Source of the DNA: Budorcas taxicolor
Taxonomy: Eukaryota; Chordata; Mammalia; Artiodactyla; Bovidae
Direction: 5' to 3'
Length of the DNA: 64,000 bases
NCBI RefSeq assembly: GCF_023091745.1
Contig: NC_068910.1
Span: 136,417,170 to 136,481,169, forward strand
Of the stretch, positions 45,947-56,481 are shown piece after piece. Within the stretch, counting starts at the first letter, position 1. The number at the start of each line of letters is the position of its first letter. The notes beneath the pieces are model-generated. The model made no database searches. It saw nothing but the letters and a program-made list of their open reading frames with translations, and had not been told where the DNA came from. The position numbers and the translations under genes were made by a program.

Positions 45947-46233
45947 GGCACAATCTCCTGGAGAAGGAAATGGCAACCCACTCCAGTGTTCTTGCCTAGA
46001 GAATCCTGTGGACAGAGGAGCCTGGTGCACTGCTGTCCATAGGGTGGCACAGAGTCAGACACAACTGAAGCGACTTAGCATGCATGCATGCATTGGAGAA
46101 GGAAATGGCAACCCACTGCAGTGTTCTTGCCTGGAGAATCCCAGGGACGGAGGAGCCTGGTGGGCTGCTGTCTATGGGATCGCACAGAGTCGGATACGAC
46201 TGAAGCGACGCAGCAGTAGCAGGCACAATCTCC
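45947..46233 (+). mobile_element. Full-length Bov-A2 SINE with perfect target-site duplications
   Basis: Two Bov-A monomers (45959-46077 and 46093-46221) joined by CATGCATGCATGCATT instead of the usual CTTTCACTTT linker, ending CGCAGCAGTAGCA. GGCACAATCTCC occurs at 45947-45958 and 46222-46233, an exact 12-bp duplication. Confidence 0.95.
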
Positions 46234-46245
46234 ATGATCCTCAGG

Positions 46246-46345
46246 AAGTAAAGGAGGAAAAGGGAGTGCAGAGAAAAGGAGGGAGATGAGAGGAGGAAGA
46301 AAAGAGAAAGGTGGGGAGAGGAGGAGGAGGTGGAAGAAGAGGTAT
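46246..46345. repeat. Purine-rich (GA/GGA) tract
   Basis: About 100 bp almost entirely of G and A on the plus strand (AAGGAGGAAAAGGGAG ... GGAGGAGGAGGTGGAAGAAGAGG). Low-complexity DNA. Confidence 0.9.
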
Positions 46346-46388
46346 CTGGAGCCTCCTGAGCTCAGCCACTGAATAGGAGATGTCTTGT

Positions 46389-46681
46389 CTCTGGCTACTA
46401 TAGCAAGATACCACAGACGGGTGGCTTATAAACAACAGAAATTTATTTCTTATAGTTCTGGAGGCTGAGAAGTCCAAGATCAAAGTGCCAGCAAAGTCAA
46501 GCAAGGGAGGGCCCTCTCCCTGTTTCATAGCTGGTTCACCAGCTGAGGACGCCATTCCTGAGGACTCCACCCTCGTGATTTAAGCAACTCCCAAAGACCC
46601 CACTGCCCAACATACCATCATCTTTGGGGTCAGGATGTCAGCATACAAAATTGGTGGCACACAAACATTCAGACTATAGCA
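46389..46681 (-). mobile_element. MaLR-type LTR (antisense)
   Basis: GGCTACTATAGCAAGATACCACAGACGGGTGGCTTATAAACAACAGAAATTTATTTCTTATAGTTCTGGAGGCTGAGAAGTCCAAGATCAAAGTGCC, later CCCTCGTGATTTAAGCAACTCCCAAAGACCCCA and GTGGCACACAAACATTCAGACTATAGCA: a shortened antisense MaLR LTR. Confidence 0.88.
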
Positions 46682-46954
46682 GATGGTCACATTGGGGGGT
46701 GCACTTTAGGGGGCACCCTCATTAGGGGGAGGAACTAGACCTCAAAAAATTTGAAGTCTGACTTTTGTTTGGAGAATACAGTCTAGATTTTGGGTTGCTC
46801 AGGGTCTCAGCCTGATTTATGGTCAATTTCAGTTCAGTCACAGATTCATGAGTCTCTCCTCTCAATCTAAGCTGAGCCCGGCTTGAGAGGGACCCTGCTT
46901 AAAACCTGAGGAACAGTCAGGGCTTGTGCCCAGCAGTTAAAGAGAATCTGGTTC

Positions 46955-47150
46955 TGAATCCTGTCACTTTCTGACTGACTGGGCAAGGATTTAAACCTAA
47001 GCCTCAGTTTAATCATCTATAAAATTGGGATTATAAATCTTGCCTCATAGTATCATCGGGAGGATCAAATTGGATAAGGCATATAAAGTGCTTAACCCAG
47101 GGCTTGGCACTCGGAAGTGCTCAATAAATGCTCAAGACTATTATCATCAA
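46955..47150 (+). repeat. MIR SINE (sense, near complete)
   Basis: ATCCTGTCACTTTCTGACTGACTGGGCAAGG, CCTCAGTTTAATCATCTATAAAATTGGGATTATAAA, CTTGCCTCATAGTATCATCGGGAGGATCAAATTGG, and the tail GGCTTGGCACTCGGAAGTGCTCAATAAATG. Confidence 0.9.
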
Positions 47151-47214
47151 ATGTGTCTGCCTGCCCCCATATGTGTGCAATGACTTCCTCATCTTCTGTC
47201 TGCTGTGGCCTACA

Positions 47215-47885
47215 TTAGTCAGAATTTGGTTTGCCTCCAAAGAAATAATCCCAAACTACATAATTTAGTAGTAATGTAGAAAAGACAGAAGTTTATTTCT
47301 TCTCACATAAAATTTGAGTAGCTGATCAAGTGTGGAAAGTAAGAGTTCCCTTGTATCTGGGATTCAGACATTATCTTATAATGCCATACATGGCCTTGAC
47401 CCCATGGTCTAAGATGGCAGTATCCAAGTTCCAGGCAGCAGAAAGACAGAATGAAGGAGCCAAAGGGTGCTTCTGGGCTCTCTCATAAGAAAGATTCCTG
47501 AAAGCTGTTTTACTACTGCTGCTGCATCACTTCAGTCGTGTCCGACTCTGTGCGACCCCATAGATGGCAGCCCACCAAGGCTCCTCCATCCCTGGGATTC
47601 TCCACGCAAGAACACTGGAGTAGGTTGCTATTTCCTTCTCCAATGCATCAAAGGGAAAAGTGAAAGTGAAGTCACTCAGTCGTGTTTGACTCCCAGCGAC
47701 CCCATGGACTGCAGCCCACCAGGCTCCCCCGTCCCTGGGATTCTCCAGGCAAGAGTACTGGAGTGGGGTGCCATTACTAATATGTCTGCTCAAATGCCAT
47801 CGGCTAGAACATAGTCACATGATCACCTATAGCTGCAAAGGAAGTTGGGACATGTAGTCTCTATTATGGGCAGCCATGCATCCAG
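47215..47885. mobile_element. Old interspersed repeat of uncertain family, split by Bov-A2
   Basis: 47260-47510 (AGAAGTTTATTTCTTCTCACAT, CCATGGTCTAAGATGGCAGTATCC) and 47780-47885 (GAACATAGTCACATGATCACC, AGTTGGGACATGTAGTCTCTATTATGGGCAGCCATGCATCCAGCTAAA) are words of one ancient mammalian repeat in correct order, separated by the SINE. I cannot name the family or its strand. Confidence 0.5.
47515..47776 (-). mobile_element. Full-length Bov-A2 SINE (antisense)
   Basis: GCTGCTGCATCACTTCAGTCGTGTCCGACTCTGTGCGACCCC, linker GGAAAAGTGAAAGTGAAGTC, second monomer to GTACTGGAGTGGGGTGCCATTA. Confidence 0.95.
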
Positions 47886-48545
47886 CTAAACATTGATGGG
47901 TACAGTGCTATAGAAAGGGAGAATGTATAATATATATCAGAAACCTGTAGCAGGCTCTGCCCCAGGCCTCTGGCTTGTGCAGGAGAGCTAGGCAGCTTGA
48001 AGTCACGTCTCAGAGCACTAATAAACAGGAATGGGAGCATGTTGCTTCTCCTCAGCTTTCCCTGGTGGCTCAATCTGCAATGAGATTGTGGAATTCAGGC
48101 CTCCTGCCGTGGGTCAGAGAAAGTCCTATCCTGTTCAACTACCTCCTGGGCCCTCCCAGGCTTCAACTCTAAAGGCAGGAAGAAAACTGGAGAGGCAGCT
48201 GATGCCCCCTCCTGGCCAAAGAGAGGACACTGAATGACACAGGGGTTCCAGGGGGCAGAGCGACACAGAAGGTGGGCTTGGCACGGCCTAATGAACTCTT
48301 CCCTGAAAATTGTGGGGAGGCTGGGCCCCCAACTAGTAGCACAATCCAGATGCCTACCTGGACAGACAGATCTGCACTGGGCCTTCCACCCTTCTCTTCC
48401 TAACAGGAACACTCCAGTAGGCCACCTGGCCTCTACCAGGGCTCAGGGAATACTTTCCTTCTCCTTCCCTCACCCCACAAAGGTCTCTGAAAAGGGAGGA
48501 GAGTTCACCAGCATCTCCCTACCCTGGTACTTCTAAAACAAGCCA
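47886..48545. other. Unannotated stretch
   Basis: No named repeat or gene recognised. Confidence 0.4.
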
Positions 48546-48548
48546 TCA

Positions 48549-48620
48549 GAAGACTTCCCTGGTGGTCCAGTGGCTAAGATTCTGCACTCTCAATGCAGAA
48601 CCCAAACACAGACAGCCTGG
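48549..48620 (+). mobile_element. CHR-2-type SINE head fragment
   Basis: AGACTTCCCTGGTGGTCCAGTGGCTAAGATTCTGCACTCTCAATGCAG is the tRNA-like head; homology fades near 48620. Confidence 0.8.
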
Positions 48621-48624
48621 GGTT

Positions 48625-50180
48625 GGGGAGGAGTGGTGATGCGCCCCCAATGCAGACAGCCCAAGGTAGGGGGGTGAGGGGGGTGGGAGGAACCAGTCCA
48701 TCCTCCCCAAAGCTGAATAAATGGACTGATCTCCCTGGACAGTTTCAAAGGTTTGTGCTGGAGGAAATACCTCCTTGCCAGGGATGCACTTGTTTTCCAG
48801 GCTTTGAGGGCTGAAGTCCTTCTGGCCAATAATTCCTTAACCCACCTGACATCCTCTCAGGGATTTCTGGTGAGGAGGTGATGTAGGGCTGTAGTTTGTT
48901 CTGTATTTGGTAATCAGAAAGGAACACCTGGAGGAGGAAATTACCTCCTCTGTCCCAGGTCCCTGGAAGGAGCAGGGTGAGCGGTGAGGTGGACTCTGGC
49001 TGCTAGGGTTTGACTGTGAGTGTTTCCTGACTTCTCTGCCTCTGAACACCCCTGGAGTGAGACCTGTGTATTTCTCTGAAAGGTTGAGGTGGCGTCAGCT
49101 GGGGGTGGCAGAGAGTTACTTAGGCCTGGCCTGTACTGGCCAGGAGCCTCCTGAGTCCCTTCTCTGTGCTAGATGCTAGGGACCTAACGACCCCACAAGG
49201 GACTCATTGTTATCCCCAGTTTAGACATACAGAAACTGAGGCTTGGAGAGACTGATTACTTGACATCACTGTGTTATCAGAAGGATGCAGAACAAGATTC
49301 AAAGTCAGGTCTGTCTGACTCCAGAGCTTCTGTTCTTTCTACCTAACCTTGCCCAGAATATTTCCAGCAAAGACTGTTTCTTTCCACTCCTCAGTCTGGC
49401 TACAGGTTCTCTGAGGTCCTTGCATCTCTAACAGGGCATCACCGAAGGGCTCTCTTCCCCAAGGGCTGTCTGCTCGGGGACCCCAGATTTGCCCCTTCTT
49501 TCTCTGCTGCATGAAAACAACAGCTTCCCCGAGAGTATCTTTTTAGCGTTCTGCTGCATTTTTTTGTTGTACGCTTAACCTCACACAAAGTCGACCCCAA
49601 AACGAAAAACTCCAATTCATCACGTTCCTCGAGGCGGCATCCACCCCTCCTTGTCTGCCCTCAGCCTGAGCGTCTGGTCTGCTTCTGCCTTCAGCCTCCA
49701 GATCAGTGGTCACAGCACTGTTGTCTTGGCCACTTCCTGTTGTTGGCATCTGGACAAGGCCCAGCAGTGTTCTTCCAGGGACACTCACTTTTTATTTTTC
49801 CTCTGAGAAAGTCAGGTGACTCCACAAGTAGAAAAAGACCCCTGCCCATTCCTGCCCCCTCACATCTGCTGTCACCTGGGTGCTGAGGCTGTAAAGGGAA
49901 GAAGGCAGTTTGGGTTGTGTGTAGGCTGAAAATGACCAATACGGTAATTCACTGCTGACAGAATAGAGCATTTAGTTCCTGCCCCAGATCATGGTATCTG
50001 TCAGTGAAGTTTCTGGGAGAGCAGTGAGTTGCCTGCCACCGGATGCCCTGTGCCCAGCACAGCCCCTGACACAGATGCAAATAATAAAGAAGAGGGAGCA
50101 GATGCTATTAAGCACACAAGTCCCAGGGGCAACTCTGAAGGTGGGAACTCGAAGGGCAAGTGTCTTATCCTCAGCTTGCT
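48625..50180. other. Mostly unannotated stretch with one MIR
   Basis: 49150-49335 is an antisense MIR (GTTATCCCCAGTTTAGACATACAGAAACTGAGGCTTGGAGAGACTGATTACTTGACATCACTG ... CAGGTCTGTCTGACTCCAGAGC). Nothing else recognised. Confidence 0.6.
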
Positions 50181-50185
50181 CCTCT

Positions 50186-50372
50186 ATTCCCATCAGTTCA
50201 GTTCCGTTGCTGAGTTGTGTCCGATCCCATGGACTGCAGCACGCCAGGCCTCCCTGTCCATCACCAAATCCCGGGGTTTACCCAAACTCAAGTCCATCAA
50301 GCCGGTGATGCCATCCAGCCATCTCATCCTCTGTCGTCCCCTTCTCCTCCCGCCTTCAATCCATTCCCATCA
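50186..50372 (-). mobile_element. Very short BovB 3' end with perfect target-site duplications
   Basis: Only the last ~167 bp of BovB (50196-50362, antisense). ATTCCCATCA is present at 50186-50195 and 50363-50372. Truncated 5' within about 12 nt of the same BovB position as the copy at 38508. Confidence 0.92.
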
Positions 50373-51460
50373 AAGGCCCTGAAATCACATCATGCCTTCC
50401 ACTGGTTTCTTCTACTGCAACAAGTCTGCCAATCCTGCCAGCCCTCAGGGAAGTTTATGGTGCCTTCATAATGTCACAGACATTTCACCAATCCCTACGG
50501 GCCTGCTGCTATTTACTTGTTTCCTTGAATGTGCCCTTGAGTCTCCATAACATGTGTTTTCTCAGCCAGCACCATGTTCTTTCATCCAGCACCATGTTCT
50601 TTCCTTGTCTCTTAAGGCCTGTCCTGCACCACTTTGCACACTTTGGGTCAGACATTAGTAGCCAAAATATTTAGTCAGAAAACAATATAAGTAGGAGAGA
50701 GAGGGGCTCTGGCAGAAGAAACAACTCAGCAACTGAACAGAGATGGCCCAGCAGAGCACAAGCAGGCCCAGCCAGGTGGTAGTCAGGATAGGAGCATGCC
50801 TGACCTGTCCTGGCATTCAGCTCCTTCTGAAAGCTGAGAGTGGAGTTGAACAGCATTGAGATCTGGAAACGATGGGCACTTCCTCCTGAAACCCAGGTGA
50901 CCACAGCTGAAGCTGAGAAGGGCAATCAGCCCACTGCTATTTCTGAAGGCACCCGGTGTGGTTACTCAGTGAACTGTAATTAAGCTCGTCTATAATTTGA
51001 TAAGTGGGAGCAGCCTCGCATTTCATAGAGTAATTAAGGCTCACTGAGAGAACAGCACAAGGAGCTTCTGGTCTCCAGCATCCCCGGAGGTCAGTCCCCA
51101 TTCACATCCTCTCTCCTCTCATGCATGTCATCGGCGCTGAGTCCGGGGTCCCCAGCCACAGCCCTGGGAATACCTCCTGGCCCTGGTCTCTCCACCTCAG
51201 GCCCTCTCTCAGAGTCCAGACCAGGGGCAGCTCCATATTCAATGGACACACTTGCAGTGACTGTGGGAAAGGCTCGGCCTCCCTCCCCCAACTGCTATCT
51301 TCAAAACTGGGCTGGGAGAGAGTTGAGTTTAAATGCTCCCCACCCATCATTCCTTCACAGGTTATATGACCAGCCTTTGAGTGAGTGGTCCGGCCCAGCT
51401 CCAGAGCCTTGACAGAGAAGCTGAGGCAGCCTGGGCATAAAGGAAGGGGTCCAAGGGATG
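50373..51460. other. Unannotated stretch
   Basis: A short direct duplication (CCAGCACCATGTTCTTT, at 50566-50582 and 50586-50602) is the only structure noted. Confidence 0.45.
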
Positions 51461-51464
51461 GAGG

Positions 51465-51655
51465 CCAGGCCTGGATTTCTGCCTTGGCTCTCCCACTTCC
51501 TGGCTTTGTGATTTTATGCAAAACATTCCCCCTCCCTGAGGCTCAGTTTCCTATCTGTAAAATGGGAACAATAGCCTTGCCTAACTCCTAAGGCATTTAT
51601 GAGGATCAGAGGAGAGATGAGTTGTGAGGGGGCACGTGTGTGTAAGAAATTGTTA
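51465..51655 (+). repeat. MIR SINE (sense)
   Basis: CTGCCTTGGCTCTCCCACTTCCTGGCTTTGTGATTTTATGCAAAACATTCCCCCTCCCTGAGGCTCAGTTTCCTATCTGTAAAATGGGAACAATAGCC. Confidence 0.92.
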
Positions 51656-51659
51656 GCAT

Positions 51660-52690
51660 CTCAACAGATGTATTAAAACCTGCCTCAGATTTTCTTGCTA
51701 CTTGAGGGGACTTAGGTGACCATTCAGCCTGCTGTGTGTCATCAAGAATGAAAGATGGAATAACCACAGCTGGAACCTTCTGCTCAGACAGTGAGGAGTA
51801 TGGAAACCTTGTCAAGTGAGGGACTTGGCCATTTCCAACCCAGTGTTTTGTGCAGTTCTGGGTCATGGCCAAGTGTCAAAGGACTTACGTCACAGATGGT
51901 AGATTTCAGCTGTCTTCAGGTAAAATTTCCCTAACCAATGAAATGCTGTCTTAGGAAGCAAGGAGAAATTTGTCACTGAAGGGCTTCAAAGCCTGGCCAG
52001 CTGCCTGGAGGCTGGGAGTCATGCTGGATGATGGCTGAGTCTCTTTTCCTTCTCTGAGGTTCCAAAGGTCCTGGCGGTCTTCCCATTCCTAAGTCCAGGC
52101 CGTGGGCCCAGCCTAGTAGCTGCTCACCCTAGACTTCTGAAGCCACAAACTTCACAAACCACCTTCCTTAGTGCCCACACACATCAAAATGGGCCTAGAT
52201 GCTCTGGGTTTGCTTGGTCTACAACCGAGCACCGGAGCCCCACAGCCCTCCCTGACGCAGATCCGTATCTGAGGGTTCTCAAGCCATGTGCTCACACAAC
52301 CTCATGCCCTCCGAGGGCAGCTCCTAAATGTGTTTCTGTTTCAGGTGAGGTGTTGGTGTTCTTAGAGCACACCCTCAGAAAGGCCCGGGACGGGGCACTG
52401 TGAGCCAGGCCAGGCAGATTCCCTCGGAGAGCCACTGAGGACTCCTCCGGCACAACCCCTTCCAGGGAGCAGTGCCCCGAGCCTGGGAGAGGGAAGAAGA
52501 TGGGGGAGGGGAGGAGAGGCTCATGGGGCAGCGCTTGTGGTTGTACCGTGCATATGCCTACAGATCTTTCTCACTGTTACGTAATTGAGGTATTTTTTCC
52601 CCTCCTTATTTTAGATCTGGGTGCCATCTGCCCTGCTTTCCATGCATCACTAACTCCGGGCTGGAGGTTAGAGCTGACTTGGCCGCCTGG
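51660..52690. other. Unannotated stretch
   Basis: No gene or named repeat recognised. Confidence 0.4.
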
Positions 52691-52694
52691 TTCT

Positions 52695-52850
52695 ATCCCT
52701 CCCTTGGTGAGAGACATGGGGTAGTCTGTTTCCTCATGTGTAAAATGAGATAATAACCCCACCCTGCCTACCTCCCAGTGCTGCTGCGAGAATCAGAGGA
52801 GGGGAGGAGCTGAGCTGGCTGTGCACGGGGCCTGGCACCACACAGATGGG
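52695..52850 (+). repeat. MIR SINE (sense)
   Basis: TTTCCTCATGTGTAAAATGAGATAATAACCCCACCCTGCCTACCTCCCAGTGCTGCTGCGAGAATCAGAGG, then GTGCACGGGGCCTGGCACC. Confidence 0.88.
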
Positions 52851-52854
52851 CCTG

Positions 52855-53855
52855 CCTGTTCTCTGACAGCCCGGGCCTGGCTCTACCCAAGCTGAGGGAG
52901 CCTCTGCTTGCTCGCGTCCACACCTGCACCAGAAGAGCTCGGTACAAGTTTGCAGAGCCAGGCCCCACTTGAAATACAGGAATCGAGCAAAGCGAGCAGG
53001 CCCCCTGCCCTGGGCAGCAGGGGCACTCCGAGCAGCTCATGGCAGGCAGGGCCAGGCCGGTCTGTCAGCTGCTTGCACAGCCCTTGGCCCGGGGTGGAAT
53101 GTTAAGCACAGCCCGTGCTCCATAACAAGGCGCTGTCAGGAGCATCTTGCAGAAAGCCCTCACCCAGCCTCCAGCCATCAAGGGAGGGGCAGTTGAAGGC
53201 ACGGGCCTCTGTCCCCACAGACAGAGGTACTATTGCACCAAACCCTGGGTGCAGGCCAAGCCCAGCCAGCACCCTGCTCCCCAGGGCCAGGCTTTGTCTG
53301 CAGCTTCCCCTCCTCTTGCCTCAGGCCTCATTAAGGCCTGGGACCCAGTGCTACTACTGGCTTAAGGTTACACCATGGGATTGGGGTGCAGGACTCACCC
53401 CTCCCCTCCACCTCACACCCCTTGAGGAAGATCCAATGAGACAAGAATGCCTGGTTCCTGGCCCAGGGTCCTGTGTGGGTCCCTGCTGCTTGGGAGATGG
53501 GACTATACTCTGAGAGGACCAGGCCCAGAGCTTCGGGCCTGAATTGGAGACACATCCTCAAGCCTTACCAACTGAGCAAACCTTTCCAAGAAGAGGGTGC
53601 CAGAGACAGTGCTCCTATCCAAGGCAGGATCAGCAGATGTCATTAGTCCTAAGCAGCCCCGGACAGCAGGAGCAGGTGACAGCCCCACACCCCTACCCCC
53701 ACAAGAAGGGGCAGCTCTGCTGACAGGCAGTGGGGGTCTAGGTACCAGGTGCCCCTGACCTGCCCGCCTAGTTCCCAGGCCCCTGGGGTCACAGGGTGAG
53801 GTGATGATGAACAGCACCTCTCAGGAGACTTCTGTGCTAGCCCTGGATCTGCTCA
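52855..53855. other. Unannotated GC-rich stretch
   Basis: GC-rich with many short open frames on both strands. None resembles a known protein. Confidence 0.4.
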
Positions 53856-53859
53856 GACC

Positions 53860-54010
53860 CACTGTGATGCTGGGTGAGTCACTTCCCCTCTCTGGGTCTC
53901 TAATGTCATTTGTAAAAGGGGAACAGACATCTGTTCTGCCCACTTCAGCTGTCTCTTGTAAAGGATCAAAACTAGACCTGCCCCCAAGGAGGCACTCAGC
54001 CACCAGAAGG
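53860..54010 (+). repeat. MIR fragment (sense)
   Basis: GATGCTGGGTGAGTCACTTCCCCTCTCTGGGTCTCTAATGTCATTTGTAAAAGGGGAACAGA. Confidence 0.8.
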
Positions 54011-54025
54011 TGAATGGTAATTGTG

Positions 54026-54262
54026 AGGTTTTAATTCAGTTCAGTCGCTCAATCATGTCCGACTCTGTGTGACCCCATGGACTGCAGCATGCCAGGCTTC
54101 CCTGTCCATCACGAACTCCCGGAGCATACTCAAACTCATGTCCATCGAGTCAGTGATGCCATCCAAGCATCTCATCCTCTGTCGTCCCCTTCTCCTGCCT
54201 TCAATCTTTCCCAGCATCAGGGTCTTTTCCAATGAGTCAGTTCTTCACATCAGGTTTTAATT
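54026..54262 (-). mobile_element. Short BovB 3' end with perfect target-site duplications
   Basis: The last ~215 bp of BovB (54037-54251, antisense). AGGTTTTAATT is present at 54026-54036 and 54252-54262, an exact 11-bp duplication. Confidence 0.95.
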
Positions 54263-55740
54263 AGCTTTGAGGTCATCTGGAGGGAAGTTGTTCTGGGTTT
54301 TTCAATCACTGGGGTAAAAATTAGAAATCAGGATGGCCTGCAGGGCAGCGTAGCAGTTCTGACTTACTCCTGGAGGTCCCAGATGCAGACGTGGCTTCTC
54401 CAGTGTCCGGTTTACTACTGATCCTGACCCACAGAATGTGACCATCTCCCTTTCCTGCCAGTTCCCAGGCGTCCATGCACATGAACAACTGCTGCATACA
54501 TTTTTCCTTAATAAAATTAGGCATGGACACAAAATCTCCCAAGATATAAAAAATGAGATTCTGAAAAGCAAGTTCTGTGATTCAAAAGGTCTTCTTGTTG
54601 TGGAAAGGCAAGGGCCATCAAGTGTCCCTCCCAGGGTTTCTGGAGGGTTTCAGCCTCCCTGCCCACCTGTCACCCACACAGGCCCTCTGGGCCTCACTCT
54701 GCACACAGTGAGCTGGGCAGGGCGTCCCTGATTGACAACACAGGGGACAAATCCCTAACAGGTAAGCTGAATTCAATGGCTGTGAGACCCCCTCTTCTTT
54801 GGCTTTGCCTGAGCCCTGTGGCAGGTTCCAGCTGCCCAGGTTCTGCCTTCTTCTGGAACCAGACTCCATGTTCAATCCAGGAAACTACTAGAAGAGCAGG
54901 AACATTGTTTCTAAAGAGGCTTTGTGTCTTTGTGCCTGGAGTTCTTCCAAGGTGGGAAGCACTAGCCCTTTGATACCTCAGGCCTTGGTGGAAGCTCCCA
55001 AATCGGGAGCTGAGGCCACTCCGGCTGTGAAGGAGGCAGGGCGCCCTCTAGCGGCAGGCCTGGCCCTTTCAGGGCGAGGCAGAAGGGCTGGTTTGATTTG
55101 CAGGGCTGGAACTCAGGGCCCTGTCTCAAGGTCTGCAGCTACCTAGGAAAGGGTGTTGCCTGGTTCTGGTCCAAACATGCAGGTTCTGGACAATTTCAGG
55201 GATACTATGAGTTTAGCCTTCAAAGCAAAACCCAAGAAGTGATAACACAAACTACTTATCAGTAACCTGGCTTAATTAAAAATAAGGCCATAGCTGGAAG
55301 GTGAGCGGTCAATGAAGGCCACACTAGAGTGCATACAACAGGTGTGTGTGCAAGCACCACATGAGACAGACAGGGAACCTGGACCCTCCCAGGGGAGAAG
55401 ATGCCACAGTGCACGTCCTATATATCACAGCTTCTGCCAAGGAAGCCCCATCAGCATGCATCCCACCCTGGGCAGAACCAAGCGGATCCAAACTAGAAAC
55501 AAACTACCCCTTAGCCATTGAGCACCTCCACACGTTTGTCCTAAAACAGGTTGGAGAAACCTCAAATGTAAATCTCCAGAATGTTGCCACCCCCTTCACT
55601 CAGCTCTGAATCGCCGGCTGCAGGCTGCACACAGCAACACCAAGGACATGCAGAGAGGTGCACGGTGGGCACGTGGTGGGCACGGCTGAGGCAAGGAGGG
55701 TGCAGAGCTCATCGCGGATCCTCCAGTGACTGGCCCCAGA
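54263..55740. other. Unannotated stretch downstream of BDH1
   Basis: No recognised repeat or gene. A longer BDH1 3' UTR could in principle reach this far; no minus-strand AATAAA or ATTAAA was seen until about 54255. Confidence 0.4.
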
Positions 55741-55899
55741 GCCACCCCGGAACATAAAATGTGAAAAGCCACCCCGGAATATAAAACGTGAAGAGCCAGC
55801 CCGGAACATAAAACGTGAAGAGCCAGCCCGGAACATAAAATGTGAAGAGCCACCCCGGAACATAAAACGTGAAGAGCTGCCCTGGAACATAAACCGTGA
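55741..55899. repeat. 27-bp minisatellite, about 5.9 copies
   Basis: Six consecutive units start at 55741, 55768, 55795, 55822, 55849 and 55876, each 27 bp, of the form GCCACCCCGGAACATAAAAC then GTGAAGA. Units differ by a few substitutions (ATG versus ACG, CACC versus CAGC) and the last is the most diverged. Each unit keeps CCGG and most keep an ACGTGA. Because 27 is a multiple of three, the array is open in several frames, giving a repetitive pseudo-protein of nine-residue units on the minus strand that I do not consider a gene. Confidence 0.95.
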
Positions 55900-56481
55900 A
55901 TCACTTCTACAGAAGTGGCAGGAACACACACCTTGGACCTTTATATTTTATAGAAATCAATATAAGCAAAATTGACTTATAAGCAATAAAAGGGCAACTC
56001 ACGTATCCTCTTTGGGCCAAAAATGCTTCATGTACAAAAGAAAAAAATACCCATTCTTTTAACTTATGAGGCTGGTTTAAGGCTCAAATTAGATATATTT
56101 TTTCAACTGGTGTTTGGCTTTAAAATATAAAGGATTTGTATTCTATTTTATAATAAATCTGTTGTTAACATAAAGATATCTACCTAAAATCTTTGTATAA
56201 AATCAACTCCAGAAAGACAGATGCACCATGTTTGCCCTGAGGTTTGGGGGCCCTGCCCACCACTCTGCACCCCAACTGAGAAGGCCTGAGCCATTCACTG
56301 GGTATGTAAATTGGGCTGGGCTACCTGCTCTAGTTAATGCTCAGACTGGTGGCGGGTCCTCCTGGGGTGGGACTAATCCACCAGTGAGACAAGAGGTGAT
56401 GGCACAAGCCCCTCCCCTGCCCTCCCTCCATCCTCCTCCCCCACACCCAGGGCTCCCCAGCAGAGGCCAGAGTGAAACTTG
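55900..56481 (-). other. Presumed BDH1 3' UTR / immediate downstream region
   Basis: The sequence follows the BDH1 stop codon on the minus strand. It is GC-rich to about 56230 and then AT-rich (55940-56200). No AATAAA or ATTAAA hexamer is seen on the minus strand here (it would read TTTATT or TTTAAT on the plus strand). Weaker variants such as TATAAA, AATATA and AATACA occur in the AT-rich part (about 55940-56140). The extent of the UTR is therefore undetermined. Confidence 0.45.

Noticed and set aside
53115..53513. 132-codon plus-strand open frame near BDH1
   Set aside because: Proline/leucine-rich frame in GC-rich DNA with no recognisable homology and open frames on the other strand too.
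55741..55899. CRISPR-like array
   Set aside because: Units are directly adjacent with no spacers, and the genome is mammalian.
55596..55931. Minus-strand open frames of ~110 codons with periodic nine-residue units
   Set aside because: The frame is open only because the 27-bp minisatellite unit is a multiple of three and happens to lack stops. No homology to a protein is recognised outside the repeat.
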